From: Nocardioides luteus
GTDB taxonomy: Bacteria > Actinomycetota > Actinomycetes > Propionibacteriales > Nocardioidaceae
Assembly (NCBI RefSeq): GCF_000960475.2
Contig: NZ_JZDQ02000038.1
Span: 1-59,213, forward strand
Reading direction: 5' to 3'
Length of the DNA: 59,213 nucleotides
A model generated the notes under the pieces. It searched no databases and was not told the origin of the DNA. It saw nothing but the letters and a program-made list of their open reading frames with translations. Position 1 is the stretch's first letter. Every line of letters starts with the position of its first letter. A program made the translations under genes and the position numbers. This document shows positions 26,225 through 34,170 of this stretch, one piece after another.

Positions 26225-27540
26225 AGCACGTTCCACCATTCGAAGACCGCCACGTGCAGGAACCCGCCCGCCAGGCCCATGATCGCCCCGTGGGCGTAGA
26301 GCAGCCACTCGTCCTCCTTGATCGCTGCCCGCATCATCTCAACGAAGGTCCTCGGAGGCAGCGCACGGCACCGGTCGGCGATCAGCCGCCGGATGTTGCA
26401 CGACTGCTGCTGACTGAAGGCGGCGTCGCGCAGCGGGGTGATCGTGTAGTCGACGGCCTGCTCGGCGACGGAGGACCGGATCGCGTCGAACCTCCTGGTC
26501 CCGACCGCCACCCGGACGGCACCGTAGGCGGGACCGACCGCCGCGTCGACCGCGGGCTCGAGGGCCGCGGCGAGCATCTGGCGGGTGCGGTCGCCGGAGG
26601 GGCCGTTGAGGAGGTGTTCGCCGATGTGCTCGAGCGTGATCACGTCCTGGGCGATGTGCTTGCCGTAGACGTCGGAGGCCTGCCACTGCCGCCGGGCGAA
26701 GAGTGCCTGGATCTTGACCGGACCGATCCGTCGGGGCTCGGCGGGCTCGAAGATGAGCAGCATGCCGAGCAGGTTGGTCGTCCACCCGACCAGCACCCCG
26801 AGGATCGGCAGCAGCCACCACAGGTGGAAGGTCTGGTCGACGACGGCGACCGGGATGCCGAGCAGGAACCCGAAGACCGCACCGAAGACCACCATCATCC
26901 GCAGCTCGCGGGCGCCGAAGTCCTTGAAGATCCGCACGATGATCGAGGGGTCCTTCTCGAAGTTCTCGATCACCATGATCTTCGGGTCGAAGAGCTGGTC
27001 GATGTGGTTGCCGATCTCGACGGTCACGTCACGCACGACCGCAGGCAGCCGGTCCTGGACGCGCTGGACCACGACCGTACGCAGCGGCCGCGGCAGGTCA
27101 CGCCAGAACCGGGGATGCTCGCGCCACATGATCTCGTCGACGAGCAACGGGATCTCCGGACGGAAGACGTCGACGATGTGGGCGGCGATCTTGTCCGGCT
27201 CGAGCTGCTCGTAGAAGTCGCGGGCGGTCGCCATCTGCGACAGCGCCCGGTCGACCGCGATCGAGCCCATCTTCGCGGCCCGCGCGGGCACGATCCCCTG
27301 CCAGCCGATCCCGCCGCGCAGGATGCCCGGGATCTCCTGGATCCGGCGCGGCAGGGAGCCGGCGGTCTGCTTGAGCCCCGGCACGGTGATGCCGTGGAAG
27401 TGGATCGGGGAGAACAGCATCCACAGCCCCGACCAGTTGATCAGCCAGCCGATCAGCGCGGTGAAGAGCGGGACCGACCAGAACTCGAACCAGTTGAAGT
27501 CGTCGAACAGGGCCAACGCAGCCGAAATGGTGTGAGACAC
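26221..27540 (-). CDS. DUF445-family membrane protein (copy A)
   Basis: The 439-aa protein is collinear with copy B: SVPLFTALIGWLINWSGLW near residue 20, VFGFLLGIPVAVVDQTFHLW and GWTTNLLGMLLIFEPAEPRR in the middle (each given by its core) and GAIMGLAGGFLHVAVF at the C-terminus. The start is GTG at 27540. On the minus strand a 15-base site (27640-27654) that also occurs upstream of the signal peptidase pair lies about 100 bases upstream. It is the first gene of a run of two duplicated DUF445/Abi-alpha pairs. Confidence 0.88.
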   Translation of the reverse strand: MSHTISAALALFDDFNWFEFWSVPLFTALIGWLINWSGLWMLFSPIHFHGITVPGLKQTAGSLPRRIQEIPGILRGGIGWQGIVPARAAKMGSIAVDRALSQMATARDFYEQLEPDKIAAHIVDVFRPEIPLLVDEIMWREHPRFWRDLPRPLRTVVVQRVQDRLPAVVRDVTVEIGNHIDQLFDPKIMVIENFEKDPSIIVRIFKDFGARELRMMVVFGAVFGFLLGIPVAVVDQTFHLWWLLPILGVLVGWTTNLLGMLLIFEPAEPRRIGPVKIQALFARRQWQASDVYGKHIAQDVITLEHIGEHLLNGPSGDRTRQMLAAALEPAVDAAVGPAYGAVRVAVGTRRFDAIRSSVAEQAVDYTITPLRDAAFSQQQSCNIRRLIADRCRALPPRTFVEMMRAAIKEDEWLLYAHGAIMGLAGGFLHVAVFEWWNVL

Positions 27541-27639
27541 AAGACCTGACCTTCATTCCCTCATCCACGAGACCGCCCCAGGTGCCAGCAGTGTCGTGGT
27601 CTCCCTGGCGCGAAAGGCTAGTCGACTGTTTGACAACTC

Positions 27640-27654
27640 GGGGCAAAATGTCCA
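27640..27654 (-). promoter_or_regulatory. 15-bp shared site upstream of DUF445-A
   Basis: Read on the minus strand the site is TGGACATTTTGCCCC. It matches the site at 29050-29064 at 13 of 15 positions and is AT-richer than its surroundings. Possible common operator. Confidence 0.4.
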
Positions 27655-27709
27655 CCGATCGCTCAGATATCGGTCCACAGGCCCGCAGGCAGGCACGAGG
27701 CACACAGCC

Positions 27710-28285
27710 TCACCGCGGCGAGCCCGGTTCGACGAGAGCAAGTCGGACGTCGCGGGCAACCGTCCCGTTCCGACCGACGGGGAGCATTCGGAAGACCACC
27801 CTGCCATGAACGGCCGCGGCATCGATGAAACCGAAGCTGCGCGAGTCGGTCGAGGCGCCCCAGTTGTCCCCGAGCAGCCAGTAGGCACCCTCCGGCACGG
27901 TCATCCACTCCTGCTCCACGGCGGCGTCGGCAGACCAGGCGGGGTTGTCCACCTCGTAGATCTCCTCCTCGCCCGCCGGCTGGACCAGCACCTGTGCCTC
28001 GCGGGTCACCGAGACCCGGTCACCGGGCATCCCGATCACACGCTTGAGGATCCGGGCACCCTCCCCCGCCACCGAGCTCGGCGCGTCCGCCTCGACGACG
28101 TCGAAGCGCTCGATGTCGTCATGGGTCCAGAACTCGAGGAACATCCGGTCACCGTCGCGCAGCGTCGGCTCCATGCTCGTCCCGGACACGGTGACGGAGA
28201 AGGCGAGCGCCGCGACCACGATGGTGAGTGCGGCGAAGGCCGCGACCCCCGCACCGATGCCGCTCGCGGCGAGGACTCTCCTCAC
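27710..28285 (-). CDS. lepB: Type I signal peptidase (copy A)
   Basis: The 191-aa membrane protease removes signal peptides at the outer face of the membrane. It has one N-terminal TM helix (about 10-30), the catalytic Ser in GTSMEPTLRDGDR (about 38), the general-base Lys in ARILKRVIGMPGDRV (about 80) and the LGDNWGASTDSRSFG box (about 150). The GTG at 28285 overlaps the stop of copy B (GTGA) and directly precedes the TM helix; the longer open frame upstream is Arg-rich non-coding. It is translationally coupled to copy B and divergent from a run of secreted protein genes. Confidence 0.92.
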   Translation of the reverse strand: MRRVLAASGIGAGVAAFAALTIVVAALAFSVTVSGTSMEPTLRDGDRMFLEFWTHDDIERFDVVEADAPSSVAGEGARILKRVIGMPGDRVSVTREAQVLVQPAGEEEIYEVDNPAWSADAAVEQEWMTVPEGAYWLLGDNWGASTDSRSFGFIDAAAVHGRVVFRMLPVGRNGTVARDVRLALVEPGSPR

Positions 28286-29046
28286 GGCTCCTCCACACCG
28301 GAGACCGGACCGGAGACCTCGACGAGCTCGGCCCCGCCGTCGTCGAACCCTCCGAACGAGCCGGCCGGCAGCAGCCGCAGCCAGGCCTTGCCGGAGACGT
28401 CCGCGACCGGCAGGAAGCCGAAGGCGCGCGAGTCGGTCGAGCCGCCCCAGTTGTCCCCGAGGACCCACAGCGCGTCCTTCGGGACGGTCACCCAGACGCC
28501 GGCCGAGGCGTTGCGGTCATACCTACCGCCCCGGTCGCAGCACATGCCGACCTCGGTCCCGACACGGGTACGCCAGGCCGGGTTGACGACACGGAAGACG
28601 TCGCCGGAACCGGCAGGGCTCACGTAGACGACCGGCGCCTCGCCGCCGGCGATCGCCACCCGGTCACCGGGCATCCCGATCACCCGCTTGACGACCTGCG
28701 CGCCCCCACCGAAGCGTTCGGGGCCCGGCTCGACGCCCTGGACCAGGTCGAAACGTTCGATGGCGTCGTTGTGCAGCGGGTCGAGCAGGATCCGATCACC
28801 GGAGAGCAGCGTCGGCTCCATGCTGTGACCCTTCACCGTGAACGAGCCGAACAGAGCGGCCACGACCACGGTCATCGCGAGCAGGAAGGCGATCAGCGCC
28901 ACCCAGCCGACCGTCGCTGCAGCGAAGCCACGCTTGTCAGCGACAGGGTGATTCAGAGACCGTCCGAACACAACCAGGCTCTCTTTCGGGCAGACCGACG
29001 ACAGCGCAGCCAAACCCAGGCAGGAATAGCCACACTTCGTAGACAT
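28282..29046 (-). CDS. lepB: Type I signal peptidase (copy B)
   Basis: The product (254 aa from the ATG at 29046) has one TM helix at about residues 45-68, catalytic Ser in GHSMEPTLLSGDR, Lys in VVKRVIGMPGDRV and box E LGDNWGGSTDSRAFG. A CCDRGG-containing insertion lies before box E. The first 25 residues (with CGYSC and VCPKES) look atypical, so GTG 28971 may be the real start. A palindromic GGACAA-A-TTGTCC site lies immediately upstream of the ATG. Two adjacent, overlapping signal peptidases next to an operon of secreted proteins suggest dedicated processing. Confidence 0.9.
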   Translation of the reverse strand: MSTKCGYSCLGLAALSSVCPKESLVVFGRSLNHPVADKRGFAAATVGWVALIAFLLAMTVVVAALFGSFTVKGHSMEPTLLSGDRILLDPLHNDAIERFDLVQGVEPGPERFGGGAQVVKRVIGMPGDRVAIAGGEAPVVYVSPAGSGDVFRVVNPAWRTRVGTEVGMCCDRGGRYDRNASAGVWVTVPKDALWVLGDNWGGSTDSRAFGFLPVADVSGKAWLRLLPAGSFGGFDDGGAELVEVSGPVSGVEEP

Positions 29047-29049
29047 TTA

Positions 29050-29064
29050 GGGACAAATTGTCCA
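29050..29064 (-). promoter_or_regulatory. 15-bp shared site between signal peptidases and envelope locus
   Basis: Read on the minus strand the site is TGGACAATTTGTCCC, containing the palindrome GGACAA-N-TTGTCC. It matches the site at 27640 at 13 of 15 positions and lies in the divergent region between lepB-B and the first DUF6230 gene. Confidence 0.45.
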
Positions 29065-29193
29065 GATGTGCTTGACCGTAGCACGTGGCGCCCATCACAG
29101 TTTGGATGCCGCCCAGGGTATTCATCCGTGCGGGCGGCGCATCTTCTCGGGGTTCATCAGCCCGTGAGGGACGGGCTCAAAGAGGGAGCACAC

Positions 29194-29799
29194 ATGAACA
29201 AGTTGGGCCATACCAGCCTCGGCCGCTTCGCGGCCGTCACACTGCCGGCGGCGCTCGTCTCCGCCGGTATGGGGTACGCGATGCTGTCCGGCATGGTCGG
29301 GGCGGTCATCTCCTCCACCGGCGGATTCAACCTGAACACCAGCCTCACCGCCGACTCGCTGAAGATGCGAACCGGCGCCACTGAGGTCGGCTCGACCGGC
29401 AACAACCAGGGCACGATCTACGCTCAGACGCAGGGCTCGGTCGCCAACGGGCTCAACGTCGTGACGCCCAAGGTCGACGTCCTCCCGGGCCTGAGCCTCA
29501 ACCTGGGGATCACCTCGAGCGACCCGCAGATCAACCTCGGCAACGTGGCCCTGAACGCCGCGTCGCTCAACACCCCGAGCGGCGCCACCATGGCCAACGT
29601 CACCCTCGGCCAGTCGCAGGCCGATGCCGGCTTCGACCCGGGCGGTCCGGGTTACGTGGCCGACGGGTTCGCACTCCAGGCCGCACAGACCAGTGGCCGG
29701 AGCGGCGAGCAGGTGCTGAACAACCTGTCGGCACAGGCGTACGCGGTGCAGCTCAGCTCGCTGAGCCTCAGCAGCCTGTCGATCAAGCTCAACCCGTAA
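29194..29799 (+). CDS. DUF6230-family secreted or anchored protein 1
   Basis: The 201-aa product has an N-terminal hydrophobic segment (about 10-40) lacking a clear AxA cleavage site, then a domain of short repetitive strands rich in Asn, Ser, Leu and Thr (FNLNTSLTADSLKMRTG, LGNVALNAASLNTPSGA, LSSLSLSSLSIKLNP). The FAAVTLPAALVSAGMGYAML start is typical of DUF6230 proteins of actinobacteria, a family of unknown role. GAGGGA precedes the ATG at 29194. A strong hairpin follows the stop, so this gene may be expressed above the rest of the locus. Confidence 0.8.
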   Translation: MNKLGHTSLGRFAAVTLPAALVSAGMGYAMLSGMVGAVISSTGGFNLNTSLTADSLKMRTGATEVGSTGNNQGTIYAQTQGSVANGLNVVTPKVDVLPGLSLNLGITSSDPQINLGNVALNAASLNTPSGATMANVTLGQSQADAGFDPGGPGYVADGFALQAAQTSGRSGEQVLNNLSAQAYAVQLSSLSLSSLSIKLNP

Positions 29800-29824
29800 C
29801 ACCTCCAACCCACCGACCAGCAGC

Positions 29825-29856
29825 CGTTGGCGGGCGTTCCGGAGCGCCCGCCAACG
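29825..29856 (+). terminator. 12-bp intercistronic hairpin
   Basis: Perfect arms at 29825-29836 and 29845-29856 with an eight-base loop, between the first DUF6230 gene and the next gene on the same strand. No T-run follows, so partial termination or mRNA 3'-end protection is likely. Confidence 0.55.
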
Positions 29857-29885
29857 ACTCAGCACCAGCCCCTGCCGGAGATGAC

Positions 29886-30416
29886 ATGCCTGACACGACG
29901 CCCACCGACACCGGTCCCGACGCGACGCCCGACCCGACCACGAACCCCTCGGCCAACGGCCCCACGCCGCGTGGCTTCAAGCGCTTCCGACGCACCCGTC
30001 CCTTCTGGGGCAGCCTGATCCTGCTGTGGTCGTCATGGCTGATCGGGTCCTCGATGCTCTCCAAGAGCCTCGACTTCACGATCTTCGCCGCCTTTGGCGA
30101 ACAGACCCTGCCGCCGGTCCTGATCTCGTTCTCGATGGCCGCCGCGGCACTGATCGCGATGTTCATCCCGTCGCAGCGTACGTTCCCGGGGATCGTCTCG
30201 GTCGCGCTCGCGATCGCGGCCCTCCCGCTTGCCAACCTCGGCGGCCTGATCATCGGCACCGTCGCCGGCGTCACCGGCGGCGCCCTGATCGTCGCCTGGA
30301 CGCCCTACACCGACAAGCAGCTGACCGATATCGCCGAGAAGGACGCGCGCAAGCGCGCCCGCAAGGAGGCCCGCAAGCCAGCCCGCAAGCAGGCCCAGGA
30401 CGGAGCGATCGCATGA
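29886..30416 (+). CDS. DUF6114-family membrane protein 1
   Basis: The 176-aa protein has a Thr/Pro/Asp-rich N-terminus, the FRRTRPFWGSL motif typical of DUF6114 just before the first helix (about residues 36-48), four hydrophobic segments to about 143, and a Lys/Arg/Ala-rich cytoplasmic tail. DUF6114 genes often sit beside DUF6230 genes in actinobacteria; function unknown. A GGAG site precedes the ATG at 29886. Its stop overlaps the start of the next gene (ATGA). Confidence 0.82.
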   Translation: MPDTTPTDTGPDATPDPTTNPSANGPTPRGFKRFRRTRPFWGSLILLWSSWLIGSSMLSKSLDFTIFAAFGEQTLPPVLISFSMAAAALIAMFIPSQRTFPGIVSVALAIAALPLANLGGLIIGTVAGVTGGALIVAWTPYTDKQLTDIAEKDARKRARKEARKPARKQAQDGAIA

Positions 30417-31324
30417 GTCCCCGTGCCCGCCGCTTCGAGCGCACGGAGCCCTGGGGCCAGGAGACCGGGGTGTCCCACGTCTGGGGCCGGCTGACCGGCC
30501 GCCTCTACCGAGCGGCGTACGCGGCCATCGACCACGCCGCGGAGCAGTCGGCGCAGATGAAGGCAGACGCCGAGTCCGTACGCCGCGGCAGCCGCAAACG
30601 CTCGCTGCCGCTGATGATCGTCGGGAGTGCCGCGCTGGTGGCCATGTTCGGCGCGGTCTCGCAGAACGCGCTGGCGGTCAACTTCACCACCGGGAACTCG
30701 AAGTTCAAGCTCTACTCCAACTACCTCGACGCCGAGCACGCGGCCGGCTATCTCGCCCCGACCAGCCGCCAGGGGTCGACGGACTGCGACGCCGACGTGG
30801 CCGACGTACAGGCTCAGTGCGGGGTCACCGAGCTCGGCATCTACCAGGCCAAGCTCGCCGGGCTGTGCGGGATCGCCACCGAGAACATCCCGCTCGTCGG
30901 CAACTACTCGCTGATGATCACCGCCGGCGACGACGTCCCGGACAGCTACAGCGGCTCGTCGATCCCGACCGGCACCACGACCGACCCGACCACGGGCAAG
31001 CTCGTCAACGGCAGCCTGAGCAACGCGATCTCGGCGACCAACCTGTACCTCAACTCCGACGCGCTCAGCGGCTACGGGAACAAGATCTCCGGCATGAACC
31101 TCGGCCAGTCGGCCGAGACCGTCGGCGACTCGGCGGGGCTGACGTTCGAGGGCAACGCCAACCAGATGCCCAAGGCAGGTGCCTTCGGCCTCTACGCCCG
31201 CCAGCTCAACGTGGCCGGCCTCAACGGAAACAGCTACGGGCTCAACCTCAAGGGCAACATCACTCTCCCGAAGCTGAGCCTCAGGGTCGTCCCGGGAGCC
31301 AAGACACAGGCCGACTGCTCATGA
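30413..31324 (+). CDS. DUF6230-like secreted protein 2 with cytoplasmic extension
   Basis: The 303-aa product has an unusual 60-residue basic, amphipathic N-terminal extension, then a signal segment (LPLMIVGSAALVAMFGAVSQ, probable cleavage after ALA) and a repetitive extracytoplasmic domain starting VNFTTGNSKFKLYSN. The motifs LYLNSDALSGYGNKISGMNLG and KGNITLPKLSLRVVPG (named by their cores) resemble the C-terminal strands of the other DUF6230 proteins here. Four cysteines may form disulphides. It overlaps both neighbours by ATGA. Function unknown. Confidence 0.75.
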   Translation: MSPRARRFERTEPWGQETGVSHVWGRLTGRLYRAAYAAIDHAAEQSAQMKADAESVRRGSRKRSLPLMIVGSAALVAMFGAVSQNALAVNFTTGNSKFKLYSNYLDAEHAAGYLAPTSRQGSTDCDADVADVQAQCGVTELGIYQAKLAGLCGIATENIPLVGNYSLMITAGDDVPDSYSGSSIPTGTTTDPTTGKLVNGSLSNAISATNLYLNSDALSGYGNKISGMNLGQSAETVGDSAGLTFEGNANQMPKAGAFGLYARQLNVAGLNGNSYGLNLKGNITLPKLSLRVVPGAKTQADCS

Positions 31325-31788
31325 CCAACACGCTGACAGACGACCTCGGCTTCTCCTCCGACTCCGGACCGGAGAAGGTTCGCCGGGCCCATCGGCTCGG
31401 CACGCTCCTCGCCGCGGGCCGCTCGTGGTTCCGCGCGTGGCGACGTACGCGACCCTTCTGGGGTGCGTTGTGGCTGATCGTGGCCGGCGCCTGGATCATC
31501 TACTGGATGTCGTTCGACATCGGGATCGCGCTGACGGGCGGCTGGTCGTACTCGGCCGGCTACGTCATGGGCGGCTCGCTGATCATGTTCGGCCTGGTCA
31601 CCTGGCTGGCACCGCACTACAAGTCGCTCTCGGGGATCGTCGCGTTCCTGATCGCGCTCGGCGCCTTCCCCACCGCCAACCTGGGCGGCTTCGTGCTGGG
31701 CTCCGTCCTCGGCATCATCGGCGGCTCGATGATCTGGTCCTGGGGCGAGAAGAAGCCGCGTCCGTCCGACCGTGTCTCCGGTGGCTGA
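31321..31788 (+). CDS. DUF6114-family membrane protein 2
   Basis: The 155-aa protein has a polar N-terminus, the WRRTRPFWGALW motif (about residue 41) and four hydrophobic segments to about 140, then a short basic tail. It is a paralogue of the protein at 29886 (shared RTRPFWG, and PTANLGGFVLGSVLGIIGG against PLANLGGLIIGTVAGVTGG). The start overlaps the previous stop (ATGA). Alternation of DUF6230 and DUF6114 genes suggests that each soluble protein pairs with a membrane partner. Confidence 0.82.
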   Translation: MTNTLTDDLGFSSDSGPEKVRRAHRLGTLLAAGRSWFRAWRRTRPFWGALWLIVAGAWIIYWMSFDIGIALTGGWSYSAGYVMGGSLIMFGLVTWLAPHYKSLSGIVAFLIALGAFPTANLGGFVLGSVLGIIGGSMIWSWGEKKPRPSDRVSGG

Positions 31789-31794
31789 CCCGCC

Positions 31795-32775
31795 GTGTCC
31801 CACGACCTCACCGTCGGCAAGCAGCGCCTCGTCGTCATCACCGCGCTCGCACTCCTCATCATGTCCTCGGCACTGTGGCCCTCGGCCGACGCGAACAGCC
31901 AGAACGACAGCTATCAGCCGTTCCGGTGCGACCAGCCCGGCAGCAGCGACCCGCAGCAGCGACGACAGGTCGTGCCGCTCAAGAACGGCGGCGACAACGG
32001 CACCTTTCAGAGCCGCCTCTTCGGCACCCGGATGTTCCCCTGTCTGTCGGGTACACGGTGGGTCCTGACCGCGGGCGAGCCGAACGGCAGCAGCACCACC
32101 AACGTGGCCGCCGACGTGCACGGCATCTACACCAACACCAGCGGCGGCAACTGCGACAGCAACAAGGGCTACACCTACTACTACGCCGCCACGGGCAACA
32201 TGTGTCTCTTCCAGATCGCCTTCAGCGACCTGGTCTTCCGCAGCAACGTCGCCTCGTTCGGCGCTCCGGTGCTCACCGCGAGATCGTCGACGGCTCCCGC
32301 CCCCACCGCCAAGGTGCCGCACGCCCTCCGCATCGCTCCGGACGGTCCGTTCACCGTCGGCGGGCCCGGGGTGAAGACGAACCTGCTCACCACCGGGGAC
32401 TCGTGGGTGGCGATCCCGTGGAGAACGGTGACCAACCTGGCGGGCATCCTGATCATCGCCGCCGGCCTGACCACCACGGCCCAGAAGAACACCATCTGCA
32501 CCGCCGGCTGGAACGGTGACGTGTGCCGGCTGAAGATCCGTACGCTCGCCGGCGACGGGACCGGCGGCTGGAACGACCTGGTCACCGCGATCCTCAGTGG
32601 CCTGGCGGCCGGAGGCGACTACAACATCCTCTCGGCGAACCTGGAGTTCTACTACCTGTTCACCCACGACGACAACGCGGCGAACGACCCCTACGTCTAC
32701 CCGCCGGGCGGCACCACGAACCCGCTCAACTCGATCCAGCTTCCCAACACGACGATCACGGTGACCGCGGAATGA
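31795..32775 (+). CDS. Secreted protein of unknown family with six cysteines
   Basis: The 326-aa product has an N-terminal signal (about residues 10-33, LVVITALALLIMSSALWPSADA) and six cysteines in the mature part, consistent with three disulphides. A second hydrophobic stretch (NLAGILIIAAGLTTTAQ, about 215) may be a membrane segment or a buried core. I do not recognise a domain. It starts with GTG six bases after the previous stop and overlaps the next gene by ATGA, so it belongs to the envelope operon. Confidence 0.75.
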   Translation: MSHDLTVGKQRLVVITALALLIMSSALWPSADANSQNDSYQPFRCDQPGSSDPQQRRQVVPLKNGGDNGTFQSRLFGTRMFPCLSGTRWVLTAGEPNGSSTTNVAADVHGIYTNTSGGNCDSNKGYTYYYAATGNMCLFQIAFSDLVFRSNVASFGAPVLTARSSTAPAPTAKVPHALRIAPDGPFTVGGPGVKTNLLTTGDSWVAIPWRTVTNLAGILIIAAGLTTTAQKNTICTAGWNGDVCRLKIRTLAGDGTGGWNDLVTAILSGLAAGGDYNILSANLEFYYLFTHDDNAANDPYVYPPGGTTNPLNSIQLPNTTITVTAE

Positions 32776-33530
32776 GCACGTACGGCACACGATGGCGCCG
32801 CATGATCGCGGCGACGACGGTGGGCTTCGCCCTGCTCGGGTCGATGGTCGCGACGATGGCCTCCTCCGCGTCCGCGGTCTTCAGCCCGACGCTGACGATC
32901 AACAACGGCAGCTCGACGTTCTCCTCGACCAACATCCACGCCGCCGACGCGGCGTTCGGCACCGCGCTGGTGCAGACCCAGGCGTCCGCCAGCAGCGGCG
33001 GCGACTGGACACCGGTGCTGCGCGCCGGCTTCGCGAGCGCGACGATGAACGGCTTCTGCCTCTCCCGGGTCGAGGAGGTCGGCCCGCTCGGCCGCTACAC
33101 GATCAGGCTCACCTCCGGGGACGACGACCCGTCGACCAACGAGATCAGCGCCGAGATGGCCGCCTTCGACATCAGCCAGCTCCGCGCCGCGGGCGCCCCC
33201 GGGATCAACCTCCAGGGGACCGCCCAGATCGGGCTGGCCACGACCGACCTGACCACCAACCCGGGCACCGCTCCCTACGCAGCCAACCCCATGGGCGTTC
33301 CTCAGGCGTTCGACCCGAGCTGGTATCTGTCCAGCGGCAACGGCGGCCACAACAACGGCCAGGGCTTCACCGGCATCGACGCGACCGTCGCCGACCTCAA
33401 CTCCGTCTACGGGGACGTCCGGCAGGCCCAGATCGAGGGCAAGGTCACCCTGCCGAACCTGGAGATCGACCTGCTCCCGGGTGACCAGTCCTGCAAGGCA
33501 GCAGCCCAGGCCGGGAAGTTCCCCAACTGA
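32772..33530 (+). CDS. DUF6230-like secreted protein 3
   Basis: The 252-aa product has a canonical signal peptide (RRMIAATTVGFALLGSMVA, cleavage probably after ASA) and a mature domain with short strands (FSPTLTINNGSSTFSSTN at the start, KVTLPNLEIDLLPGDQSC at the end). The ending matches the VTLPxLxLxLLPG pattern of the other DUF6230-type proteins in this locus. Last gene of the operon; a hairpin follows the stop. Confidence 0.75.
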   Translation: MSTYGTRWRRMIAATTVGFALLGSMVATMASSASAVFSPTLTINNGSSTFSSTNIHAADAAFGTALVQTQASASSGGDWTPVLRAGFASATMNGFCLSRVEEVGPLGRYTIRLTSGDDDPSTNEISAEMAAFDISQLRAAGAPGINLQGTAQIGLATTDLTTNPGTAPYAANPMGVPQAFDPSWYLSSGNGGHNNGQGFTGIDATVADLNSVYGDVRQAQIEGKVTLPNLEIDLLPGDQSCKAAAQAGKFPN

Positions 33531-33552
33531 GCCTGCTCGCCTGAAATTGGAA

Positions 33553-33592
33553 GGACCCGGTGGGTCCGTCTCGGGTCGGCTCCACCGGGTCC
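33553..33592. terminator. 11-bp hairpin after the DUF6230/DUF6114 operon
   Basis: GGACCCGGTGG (33553-33563) and CCACCGGGTCC (33582-33592) pair across an 18-base loop, 23 bases after the operon stop. A second inverted repeat, GTTGGTCCGAC (33619-33629) and GTCGGACCAAC (33659-33669), follows and may serve hspR from the other side. Confidence 0.65.
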
Positions 33593-33732
33593 GCCGCGCG
33601 TGCCCCGACCATATGGGGGTTGGTCCGACACTCGCGGCTTACTCATCAGTATGCGGGCGTCGGACCAACATCGGTTTTAACCAAAACCCACAACTCGCCA
33701 ACAAATCTGTCAAGCGATCAGTAGGAAACGTG

Positions 33733-34170
33733 CTATCCCCGCTGCCGCCGCCAGACCACGACCGCCTGGCCCGGCGGGTCCTGCCGAACCGCAGGAAGCC
33801 TGCTGGCGGGGCTCTTCGGTTCCGGTGCGGCGGCCCGTGCCTGGGCGAGCGCCTCGCGGGTCGCGGCCAGCTCGTGCAGCAGCTCCTCGTTGCGCCGGCG
33901 CAGGGCGTCGACGTGCTGCTCGAGAGCCAGGATGCGGCGGACGCCCTCGATGCCGATGCCGGCCGCGGTCAGATCGGCGATCGAGCGCAGCAGCTCGATG
34001 TCGTGGAACGAGTAGCGGCGCCCGCCACCCCCGGTGCGACCGGGGGTGATCAGGCCCATCCGCTCATAGGTGCGCAGCGTCTGCGGGTGCAGCCCGGTCA
34101 GCTCCGCGGCCACGCTGATCACGTAGACCGCGGCATCCGGGGCCGGACTGCCGAATCCGTCGCTCATCAT
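33733..34170 (-). CDS. hspR: MerR-family heat-shock repressor HspR
   Basis: The 145-aa repressor has a MerR-type winged helix at about residues 15-80 (VYVISVAAELTGLHPQTLRTYERMGL, named by its HPQTLRTYER recognition core; GGGGRRYSFHDIELL) and a coiled-coil region at about 85-112. HspR binds HAIR sequences with DnaK as co-repressor and releases them on heat stress. The ATG overlaps the dnaJ stop (ATGA), so it is the last gene of the dnaK operon and autoregulated. HAIR elements are visible upstream of dnaK and of clpB. Confidence 0.96.
   Translation of the reverse strand: MMSDGFGSPAPDAAVYVISVAAELTGLHPQTLRTYERMGLITPGRTGGGGRRYSFHDIELLRSIADLTAAGIGIEGVRRILALEQHVDALRRRNEELLHELAATREALAQARAAAPEPKSPASRLPAVRQDPPGQAVVVWRRQRG

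Noticed and set aside
22932..27540. Calling the Abi-alpha-like genes a phage defence island
   Set aside because: The family name alone does not show abortive infection activity and no other defence or mobility genes are present.
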